Assembly: GCF_027497995.1 (NCBI RefSeq)
Contig: NZ_JAODBT010000002.1
Span: forward strand, 186,001 to 250,000
DNA: 64,000 nt
Source: Stenotrophomonas sp. Iso1
Lineage (GTDB): Bacteria > Pseudomonadota > Gammaproteobacteria > Xanthomonadales > Xanthomonadaceae
Reading direction: 5' to 3'
Part shown: piece after piece, positions 26,751-35,728 of the stretch
How positions within the stretch are numbered: position 1 is the stretch's first letter
Layout: every line of letters begins with the position of its first letter
Notes under the pieces: generated by a model
What the model saw: only the letters and a program-made list of their open reading frames with translations
Databases searched by the model: none
What the model was told of the DNA's origin: nothing
Made by a program: the position numbers and the translations under genes

Positions 26751-27036
26751 TGGCTGCGTGGCCGGGCAGGCGAAATGCACCCGGCTCGTCGTGTCGCGCA
26801 GTAGCGCATCACCCAATCAATTGCAGGAGCAACGCGTGGTCGTGCAGTGGGTTGATGCGTGCGCGACTTTGTTTGACTGGCACAGGGCAGGTTTGGTGGC
26901 TCAGGCTGCGCCGGTGCCAGCGCCGAGGCGGCCTGATAGCAACCAATGTCCGTCGTATCGTGACCTACGGCAGGTGCGGCGGTGGCAGCGTTGACTAGTC
27001 TGCAGGCAGACATCTCTGCAGGTTGCCGCCACCACC

Positions 27037-27846
27037 ATGCTGTCTCCTCGCACATCCCCTCGGGCCGTACTGCCACAGTCGCGTCGCCGTACGTTGTTCG
27101 AGGCAGAGCGGCTATCGGTGCGGGTGAGCTGGTATGCGCCTGGCCTACGCATGCACCGACATGCGCACGATTGCCACCAGGTGTCATTGCTGTTGATGGG
27201 AACGCTGGGCGAGCAGGGGCCGCGTGACGACGTGCGCCTGGCCACGCCCGCTGTCGGTATCAAGCCAGCGGGCGCAGTGCATGCCAACGACTACGGGCCG
27301 GTGGGTGCTTTGATCCTTGGCTTCAATTTACCGCCAGCGTTCAACCTGCCGGATGCACTGGGTAGCAGCGACGCCGCGCAGTGGCGGCTTGATCCGCCAC
27401 CTGCGTTGCTGGCGCAGGGGCGCTCGACATTAGCCCAGCTATTGGCTGGCGCCACGGCGGCCTGCGACACCGAGGCGATGTTGTGGGAACTGCTCGCTAC
27501 CGTGGGCAGCGTCCCACCGCGCCCATCAGGCACGCCGCCCCTATGGATCGCGCGGGTATGTGAGCGGCTGCAGCAGGAAGCCGCTTCGCTGACGGTGCTG
27601 GCACAGGAGCAGGGCCTGCATCCGGTGTACTTCGCTCGTGCGTTCGCACGCTGGATGGGCTGCACGCCTTCCACCTTCCGTACACGTGCGCAGTTGCAAC
27701 GCGCCTTGCCCCTGCTTGCTGCTGGGCAGCCGCTGGCGATGGTGGCATTGCATGCGGGCTTTGCCGACCAGGCGCATTTCAGCCGTGTCGCGCGCCAGCA
27801 CAGTGGGCTGACGCCTGCGCGATTGCGAGGGTTGCTGGGCGATTGA
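27037..27846 (+). CDS. AraC family transcriptional regulator
   Basis: A 269-residue regulator: an N-terminal cupin sensor (about 20-110; RMHRHAHDCHQVSLLLMG carries the His-rich strand) and a C-terminal AraC double helix-turn-helix (about 170-265), with LTVLAQEQGLHPVYFARAF and AMVALHAGFADQAHFSRVAR. The DNA-binding residues end with the family tail SGLTPARLRGLL. It ends 74 bases before a secreted beta-lactamase-fold hydrolase on the same strand, which is its likely target or partner. Confidence 0.9.
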   Translation: MLSPRTSPRAVLPQSRRRTLFEAERLSVRVSWYAPGLRMHRHAHDCHQVSLLLMGTLGEQGPRDDVRLATPAVGIKPAGAVHANDYGPVGALILGFNLPPAFNLPDALGSSDAAQWRLDPPPALLAQGRSTLAQLLAGATAACDTEAMLWELLATVGSVPPRPSGTPPLWIARVCERLQQEAASLTVLAQEQGLHPVYFARAFARWMGCTPSTFRTRAQLQRALPLLAAGQPLAMVALHAGFADQAHFSRVARQHSGLTPARLRGLLGD

Positions 27847-27920
27847 GCAGGTTCAATCCGTTCAATACGCGGTGCCATATGCAGCTTCATCCTCGTCACA
27901 CCTCTCATTGGAATCGACGT

Positions 27921-29453
27921 ATGTCGCTGCGCGCTGTGTGTCTCTGGCTGATGATCGTGCCGGCCTGTCTCTCGACGCTGTGGTCTGCACACGCGGCAGC
28001 GCCGGAGCGGGCAACGCAGCAGCTGCGTGTGTTTCTGGATGGCATCCCCGAGCTGGGGCCGGGCTATGCGGTGGTGGTGGTTGATCGCGAGCGGCAGTTG
28101 CTGGGCTATGTCCGTGGCACGCGCAATGCCGCCAGTGGCGCGCCGCTGACGATGGCCACGCCGATGTACATCGCTTCGCAGACCAAGTCCTACATGGGCC
28201 TGCTGGCAGAGTTGCTGGATCAGCGCGGTGTGCTGCGTCTGGACAGCACCTTGGTCGAGCACTGGCCGCAGCTGCGGCTGCCTGATGGTGTGGATCCAGC
28301 AGCGTGGACGCTGGCCGACCTGCTCAATCACCGGGTGCCCTTGAGTGGCGATGCCCTCACCACACTAGAGGCCTATATCGGCGCACCGGATCCAGCCTTG
28401 TATCCGCAGTTGCTTGGCAGTTTGGCCACGGCGCGTGCCGCCGGGTTCGACTACGACAATCTCGGCTACAACATCTATGCGGCAATCCTGTACCAGCACA
28501 CCGGCAAGTCTTGGCAGGCATGGTTGCAGGATGAATTGTTCACGCCGTTGCAGCTGCGCGAAACCGCCGCACAAACCTCCGCATTCGAACCGACGCAGTT
28601 GGCCTTCAATCATCAATGGCTGGGGCAGGACTTGGGCTGGCAGGTGGTCGCGCCGAAGCCGGACGCCATCATGCATTCGGCGGGCGGGATGATGACCTCA
28701 CCACGCGACCTGGGCCGTTGGCTGCGGTTGCAGCTGGGTGGTGCGGCACCTGCGGGTTTGGATGCGCGCGCGCTGGAAGCGGCGCACCGCATCGGGGCAG
28801 ACGTGGATATCAAGGCGCGCAACGCCTATGAATTGCCGTGTCGCGGCTATGCGTTTGGCTGGAATGTCTGTGATTTCGAAGGCCATACGCTCTACATCCA
28901 TGGCGGCAGTTACACCGGCGCGCGCAGCATGATGGCGTTCTCGCCGGACCTGGGCGTGGGCATCGGCGTGTTCTCCAACTCGGACAACGCCACCGGTTGG
29001 CTGACCTCGCGTACCGTGGTGCAGTTCTTCCAGTACCTCGTGGATCATCCGGATGCCGCCACCTGGGCCAGGACCCGCCAGGACATTTACCCGCAACGCG
29101 TCGCCGAGCAACTGGCAGGCATGCGCGCCCGCCAGGCGAAGGCGCGTGACAACGTGCGTTGGCACGGTTGGACGTGGAAGCCGCAGGGGGACGAGCTGCA
29201 AACCTATGTAGGTAGCTATCGCGGTGAGCGTCTGCCGGTAGAGGCGCAGGTCCTTGCAACCGACGGTGGGCTACGCCTGCAGATCGGCGCGCTGGCGCGC
29301 AGTCTGGAGCCAGCGGTTGTGGATCTGTTCGGCGCCCAGAATGGCTCATTGGATGCAGTGGAACCACTGCAGTTCCTGCATCGCGGATTGGAGCTGGGGT
29401 TTCAATTCGATGGAGAGCGCTATTGGCGGGCGGACGCACCTGCAGCGCGTTGA
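27921..29453 (+). CDS. Secreted serine hydrolase, beta-lactamase / class C PBP family
   Basis: A 510-residue exported protein. The signal peptide spans about residues 1-26 (MSLRAVCLWLMIVPACLSTL then WSAHA). Catalytic motifs of the beta-lactamase fold are SxxK (Ser86-Q-T-Lys89 in IASQTKSYMG), YxN (Tyr178-D-Asn180 in FDYDNLGY) and the HxG-like HGGSYTG. The C-terminal 120 residues are a small beta domain seen in esterase EstB/D-aminopeptidase relatives. The family includes beta-lactamases, D,D-peptidases and esterases; the activity is not decided. The start at 27921 has GGAA upstream and gives the signal peptide. It follows the AraC gene, probably as one operon. Confidence 0.88.
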   Translation: MSLRAVCLWLMIVPACLSTLWSAHAAAPERATQQLRVFLDGIPELGPGYAVVVVDRERQLLGYVRGTRNAASGAPLTMATPMYIASQTKSYMGLLAELLDQRGVLRLDSTLVEHWPQLRLPDGVDPAAWTLADLLNHRVPLSGDALTTLEAYIGAPDPALYPQLLGSLATARAAGFDYDNLGYNIYAAILYQHTGKSWQAWLQDELFTPLQLRETAAQTSAFEPTQLAFNHQWLGQDLGWQVVAPKPDAIMHSAGGMMTSPRDLGRWLRLQLGGAAPAGLDARALEAAHRIGADVDIKARNAYELPCRGYAFGWNVCDFEGHTLYIHGGSYTGARSMMAFSPDLGVGIGVFSNSDNATGWLTSRTVVQFFQYLVDHPDAATWARTRQDIYPQRVAEQLAGMRARQAKARDNVRWHGWTWKPQGDELQTYVGSYRGERLPVEAQVLATDGGLRLQIGALARSLEPAVVDLFGAQNGSLDAVEPLQFLHRGLELGFQFDGERYWRADAPAAR

Positions 29454-29664
29454 TCAGGCAGAGAAAACTGCTGGCAATGGATCGGCGCAATGCAGCGTGA
29501 TGGGGCCGGGAAGAAATGCCCCGCCGTAAGTCGAATACGGGTCGTCGTCGTGTCGCTGTTTGCTTGAGCAAGTGCACAGGCAGATGGCGCCAAGCTGCGA
29601 AACGCGAGGGTGTCACAGGTGCGGATGCCGGTTATTTCTGGTGGTGGTTTGTCCAGTAGGAATA

Positions 29665-29700
29665 CCAACAATCAATCCGTATCAAGGGATTGATTGTTGG
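29665..29700. repeat. 14-bp perfect inverted repeat
   Basis: CCAACAATCAATCC and GGATTGATTGTTGG flank an 8-base loop (GTATCAAG). It lies 46 bases beyond the end of the minus-strand DUF1266 gene and at the edge of a lower-GC segment. No T-run follows on either strand. It may be a transcript end or a trace of an insertion. Confidence 0.8.
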
Positions 29701-29745
29701 CCGGTTCTGGCTTCCGCAGCCGCCTGTTGATTATTGATCAGCGAC

Positions 29746-30552
29746 TCACAGCGGTGACAGCACCCACGGGCTGTCCTTATCGGTCATAAGATCTTCCGCA
29801 GTGCCGATAATTCCATCCAGCATCATGTTCTGGCCCGACCAGCTGGCCCGGCCGATAATGTAGCTCTTTGCAAACTGTGGCCAGGACGAAAAATTGGAGT
29901 GCAGCTCGCTGTCAACATGCGCAAGGATGCGGCTCAGCTCTTCTTTTTCTATGTACCCACAGTCAAATGACATCCGGGAAACAGTGACGAGGCGGCCCAG
30001 ATCCCAGGCCAATATCCCATTGCTGTAATCCTTCGGAGGATACTGCCCGTTGACCTTGTCTTTAAGCAGGCGGAAAACAGACCGAATATTCTCCAGCATA
30101 TCCATGGCCTTGCCGAGTGCTGCAAGAACCTGATGCTTTTCCTCGGACGACTCCTCCGCAGCAATCAACCCACGCACCGTTTCCGGCGGGCCGTATCGGC
30201 CGCTTGCCACCAATGCTTCAAGTACTTCGTGAACTTCGTCTTCTGGGCTTCCCTTCATGTAAATGGGAAAGACAATGTCGTACAGAAATCTGTGCCCATA
30301 CCGGCTGAGTGATTCGAGTGCTTCAGTTGCCTCTTCGCGCGAATTTATATCCCAGTTTGAATCAAGCGTGTCGGTGATGCTGTCGTGGGCCAATCCCGTT
30401 GTGTGACTGTCGCAATACGTCATGATCTGCTCGGAGTTGATCAGGCCAGCTTCGAGCGCTCGCCGCTCTTCTCGGCTTGTCACCGCTCCATTCGGGCATT
30501 TCCGGTATTTTTTTCCGGAGATGGCCTGGAACAGTTTTTTGAGTAGGCTCAT
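29746..30552 (-). CDS. DUF1266 domain protein
   Basis: A 268-residue cytosolic protein. The C-terminal half (about 175-262) matches the DUF1266 pattern: ILAWDLGRLVTVSRMSFDCG, YIEKEELSRIL, then FSSWPQFAKSYIIGRASWSG, where the W-D-x-GR and SW...F...Y.IGR positions are the family core. The N-terminal half is charged and helical. DUF1266 function is not established, though such proteins often lie beside secretion or polymorphic-toxin loci. The GC content is lower than the surroundings. It is directly downstream of a small membrane protein gene (3-base gap), clearly one operon. Confidence 0.8.
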   Translation of the reverse strand: MSLLKKLFQAISGKKYRKCPNGAVTSREERRALEAGLINSEQIMTYCDSHTTGLAHDSITDTLDSNWDINSREEATEALESLSRYGHRFLYDIVFPIYMKGSPEDEVHEVLEALVASGRYGPPETVRGLIAAEESSEEKHQVLAALGKAMDMLENIRSVFRLLKDKVNGQYPPKDYSNGILAWDLGRLVTVSRMSFDCGYIEKEELSRILAHVDSELHSNFSSWPQFAKSYIIGRASWSGQNMMLDGIIGTAEDLMTDKDSPWVLSPL

Positions 30553-30555
30553 GAA

Positions 30556-31077
30556 TCAGATTGCCTTGAAAGTGGCACTGGTGGCACGGCGCTTGAGCTC
30601 GCCTACAAGCGCATCAAAATCAGAGTCTTTTGCCATGTGGATGGCGTCGAACTCATGTTTCCTGGGCGTCAATGACGGCATGCTGATTTCTACGGTTTTC
30701 TCTTCGACCGATGTATTGGTTTCCGGGATGTTGGTGATGGTGACTTTGTCGATTGCGTCATAGCTCACCGTGGTCGGTATGCCGCGGAATCGCTGAACTG
30801 TGGTGAAGGTCAAGCCCTTGTCATCAAGGACGATGTTGGCCCCCTGGCTGTTGGCTGCGCGCTTCTTGAAAAGTGTTCCAACTGTCAGGTACGTGACATA
30901 GAGCCCCAGCAAGGTGAGAACGCCGTTGGCCACACCTTTGGGAAGATGCAACCAAAGGGTGCCTATTTTCAGGTCGGGGATTGGGATGATGATTGAAGCG
31001 ATAATTATTGCGGGGCCAATGAGCCCAAAAGCGAGCTCAAGAATGGAGTATTCCATTTTGTAGTTAATGGTCTGCAT
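30556..31077 (-). CDS. Small membrane protein, two TM helices plus PH-like domain
   Basis: A 173-residue protein. Two hydrophobic helices (LELAFGLIGPAIIIASIIIP, about 12-31; GVLTLLGLYVTYLTVGTLF, about 48-66) form a hairpin, followed by a cytosolic beta-rich part (VLDDKGLTFTTVQRFRG, TTVSYDAIDKVTITNI, VEISMPSLT) resembling bacterial PH-like or YcxB-like domains. I cannot name the family. The ATG at 31077 has AAAGGA about ten bases upstream; an ATG at 31101 lacks one. It heads an operon with the DUF1266 gene, and both have below-average GC. Confidence 0.65.
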   Translation of the reverse strand: MQTINYKMEYSILELAFGLIGPAIIIASIIIPIPDLKIGTLWLHLPKGVANGVLTLLGLYVTYLTVGTLFKKRAANSQGANIVLDDKGLTFTTVQRFRGIPTTVSYDAIDKVTITNIPETNTSVEEKTVEISMPSLTPRKHEFDAIHMAKDSDFDALVGELKRRATSATFKAI

Positions 31078-31561
31078 GTGAATCAGGTCCTTTAATGTCA
31101 TGTGTTGACGTGTCCCGCCCTTGGTATCCGGCTGGAATGCGAGGGTAGGGTTGGCATAATGCACAAGCGGGGAAGGGCGCTCTTGTCGCCACTTCTTCCT
31201 CCCGGGAGATGGCGCCAAGGTCTCGGCCTCGGGCGGATTCTACCCATTTTTCACAAATTTAAATGGGAGTTGTCACACGGACAGCGCCAGCCTTTTGCCG
31301 GGTTGCGGATGAGGGGTGAGTTGTCCAACTGCCTTGGTCAGATCGACCTTTCTCAGGCAGTCGCCATTGCACGACCTCGCCGGGGGCAGAGATCGTTGCG
31401 GTCAAAACTGGACGTGTGCAGTAGCGGCTTTCTGCAGTGCCGCCGGATGAGGAAAAGTCGATCCCTGCTTGTAACGACCCACTCATTTTCATGGGCGTAG
31501 CAACGTACCTTTTCGACGGAACGACGCGATGCCGAAATGAGTTTTTACAACGGCCGCTGCA
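31078..31561. other. 484-base gap without a recognisable gene
   Basis: I see no gene, repeat or terminator that I can support. The stretch must contain the promoter of the DUF1266 operon. It may also contain decayed coding sequence, since short open frames occur on both strands without family features. Confidence 0.4.
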
Positions 31562-32401
31562 TCAACGGAAAAACTGACTGGGTGTCAGCCCAAAGCGGCG
31601 CTTGAACATGGTGGTGAACGCGCTTGGGCTTTCGTAGCCCAGCGCCAGCGCCACGTCGATGACTTTCTCGCCTACCGCCAACCGTTCTAGTGCGCGCAAC
31701 AACCGCGCCTGCTGTCGCCACTGCCCGAAGGTCATGCCCAGCTCGCGTGCGCACAGGCGCTGGATGGTCTTTACGTCCACTTTCAAGCGAGCGGCCCAGT
31801 CCTGCAGGGTGGAGGCATCTTCCGGACGTCGCTCCAGTTGCCGGGCGATCACGCGCAGGCGTTTGTCGCTGGGCTCGGGCAGGTGCAGCGGCAGCACCGG
31901 CAGGGTCTGCATTTCATCCAGGATCAAGCGCATCAAACGGCCATCGCGAGAGTCTTCGCGATAGGGTTGTTTGACTGTCACCGCGGCGCGTATCAATGCG
32001 GCCAACAAGGGCGTGATCGACACGGCAGAAGGCCCCGCCGCTGGCTGCGTCATCGCGGCGGGGGAAATGTACAGGCTGCGCATCTGCACCAGACCAATGC
32101 AGTGCACCTGGTGGCCGGTTCCCGCCGGTATCCAGATGGCGCGGGTGCTGGGTACTACCCAGCGGCCGATGCCCGCACGCACCACCAGCACGCCCGATTC
32201 GGCGTAAACCAACTGGTGGCGATCAGGATGGTGATGCAGCGGGATGACGGTGTCCGCGCTGTAGTCGCGCGCCTTGCAGAACACCGTCGTCTCCGGCCCG
32301 GCCGGCAGTGGGCGGCGCTTGCCGGCGCGGAGTGGGGTGTCCTTTTCGAGAGGGTGCATGACCATATCGCGCAAGAAGGGCGTTCGCGGCGACTCTACCA
32401 T
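31562..32401 (-). CDS. AraC family transcriptional regulator (cupin type)
   Basis: A 279-residue regulator. Residues about 40-120 form a cupin sensor (VIPLHHHPDRHQLVYAESG, WIPAGTGHQVHC), and about 190-279 the AraC DNA-binding domain (DWAARLKVDVKTIQRL; VIDVALALGYESPSAFTTMF), ending with KRRFGLTPSQFF. The start at 32401 has a strong GGAAGGA eight bases upstream; 32365 is an alternative without it. It is divergent from an Fsr-type MFS pump with starts only about 31 bp apart, so it probably controls that pump and itself. Confidence 0.9.
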   Translation of the reverse strand: MVESPRTPFLRDMVMHPLEKDTPLRAGKRRPLPAGPETTVFCKARDYSADTVIPLHHHPDRHQLVYAESGVLVVRAGIGRWVVPSTRAIWIPAGTGHQVHCIGLVQMRSLYISPAAMTQPAAGPSAVSITPLLAALIRAAVTVKQPYREDSRDGRLMRLILDEMQTLPVLPLHLPEPSDKRLRVIARQLERRPEDASTLQDWAARLKVDVKTIQRLCARELGMTFGQWRQQARLLRALERLAVGEKVIDVALALGYESPSAFTTMFKRRFGLTPSQFFR

Positions 32402-32432
32402 GCAGCCGGTCCTTCCCCCCTGCGGTCTTGCC

Positions 32433-33650
32433 ATGTCCTCTACCGTTCCACCCGTTGCTGCATCGACCACCGCTCCGCGCCGCCCGGTTGCAGTGGGCGT
32501 GCTTGCTGCCATCAGCAGCTCGCATCTGGTCAACGACATGATGCAGTCTTTGATCCTGGCGCTGTATCCCATCTTCAAGTTGCAGTTCCATTTGAGCTTC
32601 ACTCAAGTGGGCATGATCACCTTGACCTACCAGCTCACCGCGTCGTTGTTCCAGCCACTGATCGGCCTGCGCACCGACAAACAACCGGCGCCGTACTCGC
32701 TGCCGATGGGCATGACCTCGACGTTGTGTGGGCTACTGCTGTTGGCCTATGCGCCGAACTTCAGCATGGTGCTGGTCGCAGCAATGCTGGTAGGCATTGG
32801 CTCGGCCATTTTCCATCCGGAATCTTCGCGCATCGCGCGTTTGGCATCGGGCGGCCGCCATGGCTTGTCGCAATCGGTGTTCCAACTGGGCGGCAATGCT
32901 GGCACGGCCATTGGCCCACTGTTGGCTGCTGCGGTCATCGCACCGAACGGGCAGCGTAGCGTGGCTTGGTTCAGTGGTGCGGCACTGCTGGGCATTGGCT
33001 TGCTGATGTATGTGAGCCGCTGGTATCAGCAGCATCTGGTCGTCAGCGCGGCCAAGCCCAAGATCGCGGTGGCGAACAATGAATCCTTGCTGCCGCCGCG
33101 TACCGTGGCCTGGGTGATCGCTATCCTGCTGGTGCTGATTTTCAGCAAGTACTTCTATATCGCTGGCTTGAGCAGCTTTTACACGTTCTACCTGATGCAG
33201 AAGTTCAACGTCACCGTGCAGAGTGCGCAGCTGCACTTGTTCGGTTTCCTGGCGGCATCGGCGGCAGGCACCTTGCTGGGTGGCCCGCTGGGCGACCGCA
33301 TTGGCCGCAAGCCGGTGATCTGGGCGTCGATTCTGGGCGTAGCGCCGTTCGCCTTGATGCTGCCGTACGCCAACCTGCAATGGACGACCGTGCTGACGTT
33401 GATCATTGGCTTTGTACTGTCGTCCGCATTCTCGGCCATCCTGGTCTACGCGCAGGAGCTGATGCCGCATCGTATCGGCGCGGTATCGGGCATGTTCTTC
33501 GGCTTCGCGTTTGGTATGGGCGGGCTGGGGGCAGCGGTGCTCGGTGTGCTGGCCGATCACACCAGCATTCTGTGGGTCTACAAGGTGATCTCGTTCCTGC
33601 CGCTGCTGGGCATGGTGGCGGCATTCCTGCCCAATCGCCGTTCGCGTTGA
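32433..33650 (+). CDS. MFS transporter, fosmidomycin-resistance (Fsr) family
   Basis: A 405-residue, 12-helix major facilitator. It begins with ISSSHLVNDMMQSLILALYP, the conserved Fsr opening, and has DLSFTQVG-like HLSFTQVGMITLTYQLTASL and VGIGSAIFHPESSRIARLAS, the usual Fsr motif after helix 4. Loop GGPLGDRIGRKPVIW is the standard MFS signature. The family exports fosmidomycin and related small drugs in E. coli; the substrate here is unknown. ATG 32433 has no clear ribosome site; ATG 32400 is an in-frame alternative. Confidence 0.9.
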   Translation: MSSTVPPVAASTTAPRRPVAVGVLAAISSSHLVNDMMQSLILALYPIFKLQFHLSFTQVGMITLTYQLTASLFQPLIGLRTDKQPAPYSLPMGMTSTLCGLLLLAYAPNFSMVLVAAMLVGIGSAIFHPESSRIARLASGGRHGLSQSVFQLGGNAGTAIGPLLAAAVIAPNGQRSVAWFSGAALLGIGLLMYVSRWYQQHLVVSAAKPKIAVANNESLLPPRTVAWVIAILLVLIFSKYFYIAGLSSFYTFYLMQKFNVTVQSAQLHLFGFLAASAAGTLLGGPLGDRIGRKPVIWASILGVAPFALMLPYANLQWTTVLTLIIGFVLSSAFSAILVYAQELMPHRIGAVSGMFFGFAFGMGGLGAAVLGVLADHTSILWVYKVISFLPLLGMVAAFLPNRRSR

Positions 33651-33670
33651 GGTTATCCTTTGCACGTATG

Positions 33671-33700
33671 ACGAAGCCCGGCCTGTGCCGGGCTTCGTCG
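33671..33700. terminator. Hairpin between convergent MFS and acr3 genes
   Basis: ACGAAGCCCGGC pairs perfectly with GCCGGGCTTCGT around CTGT, between the two stop codons. It lacks a T-run but is placed to end both transcripts. Confidence 0.7.
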
Positions 33701-33701
33701 T

Positions 33702-34760
33702 TCAGGGTTTGGCCGCGCCACCTGCTTCGTACCAGCCGCGCGAGCGGTTGACGATGGCTACCACGGACAGCATCACCGGCACTTCAATCAACACGCCGAC
33801 CACCGTTGCCAGCGCGGCCCCGGAATGCACGCCGAACAGGCTGACCGCAGCAGCGACTGCCAGCTCGAAAAAGTTGCTCGCACCGATCAACGCCGACGGC
33901 CCGGCCACGCAATGGGCCACGCCCAGTCGTCGGTTGAGCCAATAGGCCAGTCCAGCGTTGAAGTACACCTGCAGCAGGATCGGCACGGCGAGGATGGCGA
34001 TGATCATCGGTTGCTGGATGATCTGCCGGCCCTGGAAGCCGAACAGCAATACCAGCATCAGCAGCAATGCAGCCAGCGAGAGTGGCCCAAGCCGATGCAG
34101 TACAGACTGCAGTCGCACCGGCCCGCCATGTGCCAGCAGCCAGTGCCGCAACAATGCCGCCACTCCAATCGGGATCAGGATGTACAGCGTCACCGACAGC
34201 ATCAACGTCGCCCAAGGCACGCTGATGGCGGAGATGCCCAGCAGCAGTGCGACCAGCGGTGCGAATGCAAGCACCATGATCGCGTCGTTGAGTGCTACCT
34301 GGCTCAGGGTGAAGTTGGCATCGCCCCGACACAGGTTGCTCCATACGAACACCATCGCGGTGCAGGGCGCGGCGGCCAGCAGAATCAGGCCTGCCATGTA
34401 GGAGTCGATCTGCGCGACCGGCAACCATGGTGCGAAGACATGACGCAGGAACACCCAGCCCAGCAGCGCCATCGAGAACGGTTTGACCGCCCAGTTGATG
34501 AAAAGGGTGACGCCGATACCGCGCCAGTGCTGGCCAATCTGACGCATCGCGCCGAAGTCCACCTTCAGTAGCATGGGGATGATCATCAACCAGATCAGTA
34601 CCGCCACTGGCAGGTTCACCCGGGCAACTTCCATGCCACCCAATCGGGCGAAAAGAGCAGGGAAGGCGTGGCCCAGCGTGGTACCGACGACGATGCACAA
34701 CGCGACCCATAACGTCAGGTAGCGCTCGAAGCCACCCATGCGTTGGGTTGGGTCAGTCAT
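33702..34760 (-). CDS. arsB: ACR3 family arsenite efflux permease
   Basis: A 352-residue inner-membrane arsenite exporter with about ten transmembrane helices. Conserved ACR3 segments are LIWLMIIPMLLKVDFGAMRQ, LLAAAPCTAMVFVWSNLCRG (with the essential Cys in the PCTAMVFVWS motif) and GASNFFELAVAAAVSLFG. It is the last gene of the arsR operon and overlaps arsC by eight bases, which couples translation. Together they expel arsenite after arsenate is reduced. Confidence 0.96.
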   Translation of the reverse strand: MTDPTQRMGGFERYLTLWVALCIVVGTTLGHAFPALFARLGGMEVARVNLPVAVLIWLMIIPMLLKVDFGAMRQIGQHWRGIGVTLFINWAVKPFSMALLGWVFLRHVFAPWLPVAQIDSYMAGLILLAAAPCTAMVFVWSNLCRGDANFTLSQVALNDAIMVLAFAPLVALLLGISAISVPWATLMLSVTLYILIPIGVAALLRHWLLAHGGPVRLQSVLHRLGPLSLAALLLMLVLLFGFQGRQIIQQPMIIAILAVPILLQVYFNAGLAYWLNRRLGVAHCVAGPSALIGASNFFELAVAAAVSLFGVHSGAALATVVGVLIEVPVMLSVVAIVNRSRGWYEAGGAAKP

Positions 34761-35271
34761 CGCTACGGATCTCGTCCTTCGTCTGCAACAGGCCAATACG
34801 GTCCAGCGCCGTCTTCAATCGAGCGCGGTCCGTCCAGGTATCGGGAGGCAGCGCCAGCAAGGCTTGCAGGCGGGCCTTGACGATGCCATGCGCCCACGCG
34901 AATGCCTGCTGCTTGTCTGCATCGCTACCTTCCACTGCCGCCGGATCGGGCAGCCCCCAATGCGTACGCAAAAAATCGCCGAACACGACCGGGCAGGTTT
35001 CGGCAGCAGCCGAATCGCACACGGTGATGATCAGATCCATTCTTGGTGCATCGGGCGTGGTGAATTCATCCCAGGATTTGCTACGTAGGCCGATGCTGCT
35101 GATGCCATCGGCAGAAAGCTGGGCCAGTGCGAAGGGGTTGATCGTGCCGGTGGGCTGGCTGCCGGCGCTGAAGGCAGCGAAGCGGTTGCCGCCCCAAGCA
35201 CGCAGCGTTGCTTCGGCCAACACGCTGCGCGCGCTGTTGCCGGTGCACAGGAAAAGAATATTTGTGGTCAT
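34753..35271 (-). CDS. arsC: Arsenate reductase, low-molecular-weight phosphatase type
   Basis: A 172-residue thioredoxin-type arsenate reductase (not the glutaredoxin type). The P-loop C-X5-R is at Cys9-Arg15 (CTGNSARS). A further Cys pair region (VCDSAAAETCPVV) supplies resolving Cys, and WGLPDPAAVEG has the general-acid Asp. It reduces arsenate to arsenite for export by ACR3. It sits in an operon: it starts three bases after arsN2 and overlaps arsB by eight. Confidence 0.96.
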   Translation of the reverse strand: MTTNILFLCTGNSARSVLAEATLRAWGGNRFAAFSAGSQPTGTINPFALAQLSADGISSIGLRSKSWDEFTTPDAPRMDLIITVCDSAAAETCPVVFGDFLRTHWGLPDPAAVEGSDADKQQAFAWAHGIVKARLQALLALPPDTWTDRARLKTALDRIGLLQTKDEIRSDD

Positions 35272-35274
35272 GGT

Positions 35275-35718
35275 TCAATCCAGGACGAAGTGTTTGTGCA
35301 TGCAGGTTGCCGAGGCAGGGCAGAGGCTGCGGAACTCGCTGGTGGCAGCAATCGCATCGGCGACGTGCCCGCGCTCAATCACGGCATAGCCAAGGTGGCT
35401 GAAGAACGGCGCTGCGGTTTCAGTCAGTAACGTCAGCTGGGTAACGCCCCGCAGCGCGGCGTGTTGCTCCAGTGCGTATATCAGGCGCTTGCCGAGGCCG
35501 GTTCCGCGCACGTTGGGTGCCACCGCCAATGAACGCAGCAGCCCCGCTGGCGGCATCACCTGTACACCGACGACGCCGACGATCTGCTGGCCCGTAGCTG
35601 CAACCAGGAACTCGATGTGGCTGGTTGCGAGGTCGTCGCAGGGCAGTGCGGCCAAGGCCAGCAAAGCGTGGATAGCGGAGAGGTCGGCTTGGCTGGCGGG
35701 GCGAATGCGGAGTTCCAT
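35275..35718 (-). CDS. arsN2: GNAT acetyltransferase ArsN2-like
   Basis: A 147-residue GNAT enzyme with the acetyl-CoA loop VAPNVRGTGLGKRLI, a starting strand LRIRPASQADLSAIHALLA and the C-terminal FFSHLGYAVIERGHV. Its place between arsR and arsC, its length and its C-terminal Cys (SLCPASATCMHKHF) match the ArsN2 type. ArsN1 acetylates phosphinothricin-like arsinothricin; ArsN2's substrate is less settled. It is part of the arsR-arsN2-arsC-arsB operon. Confidence 0.85.
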   Translation of the reverse strand: MELRIRPASQADLSAIHALLALAALPCDDLATSHIEFLVAATGQQIVGVVGVQVMPPAGLLRSLAVAPNVRGTGLGKRLIYALEQHAALRGVTQLTLLTETAAPFFSHLGYAVIERGHVADAIAATSEFRSLCPASATCMHKHFVLD

Positions 35719-35728
35719 CGTCGATTAC

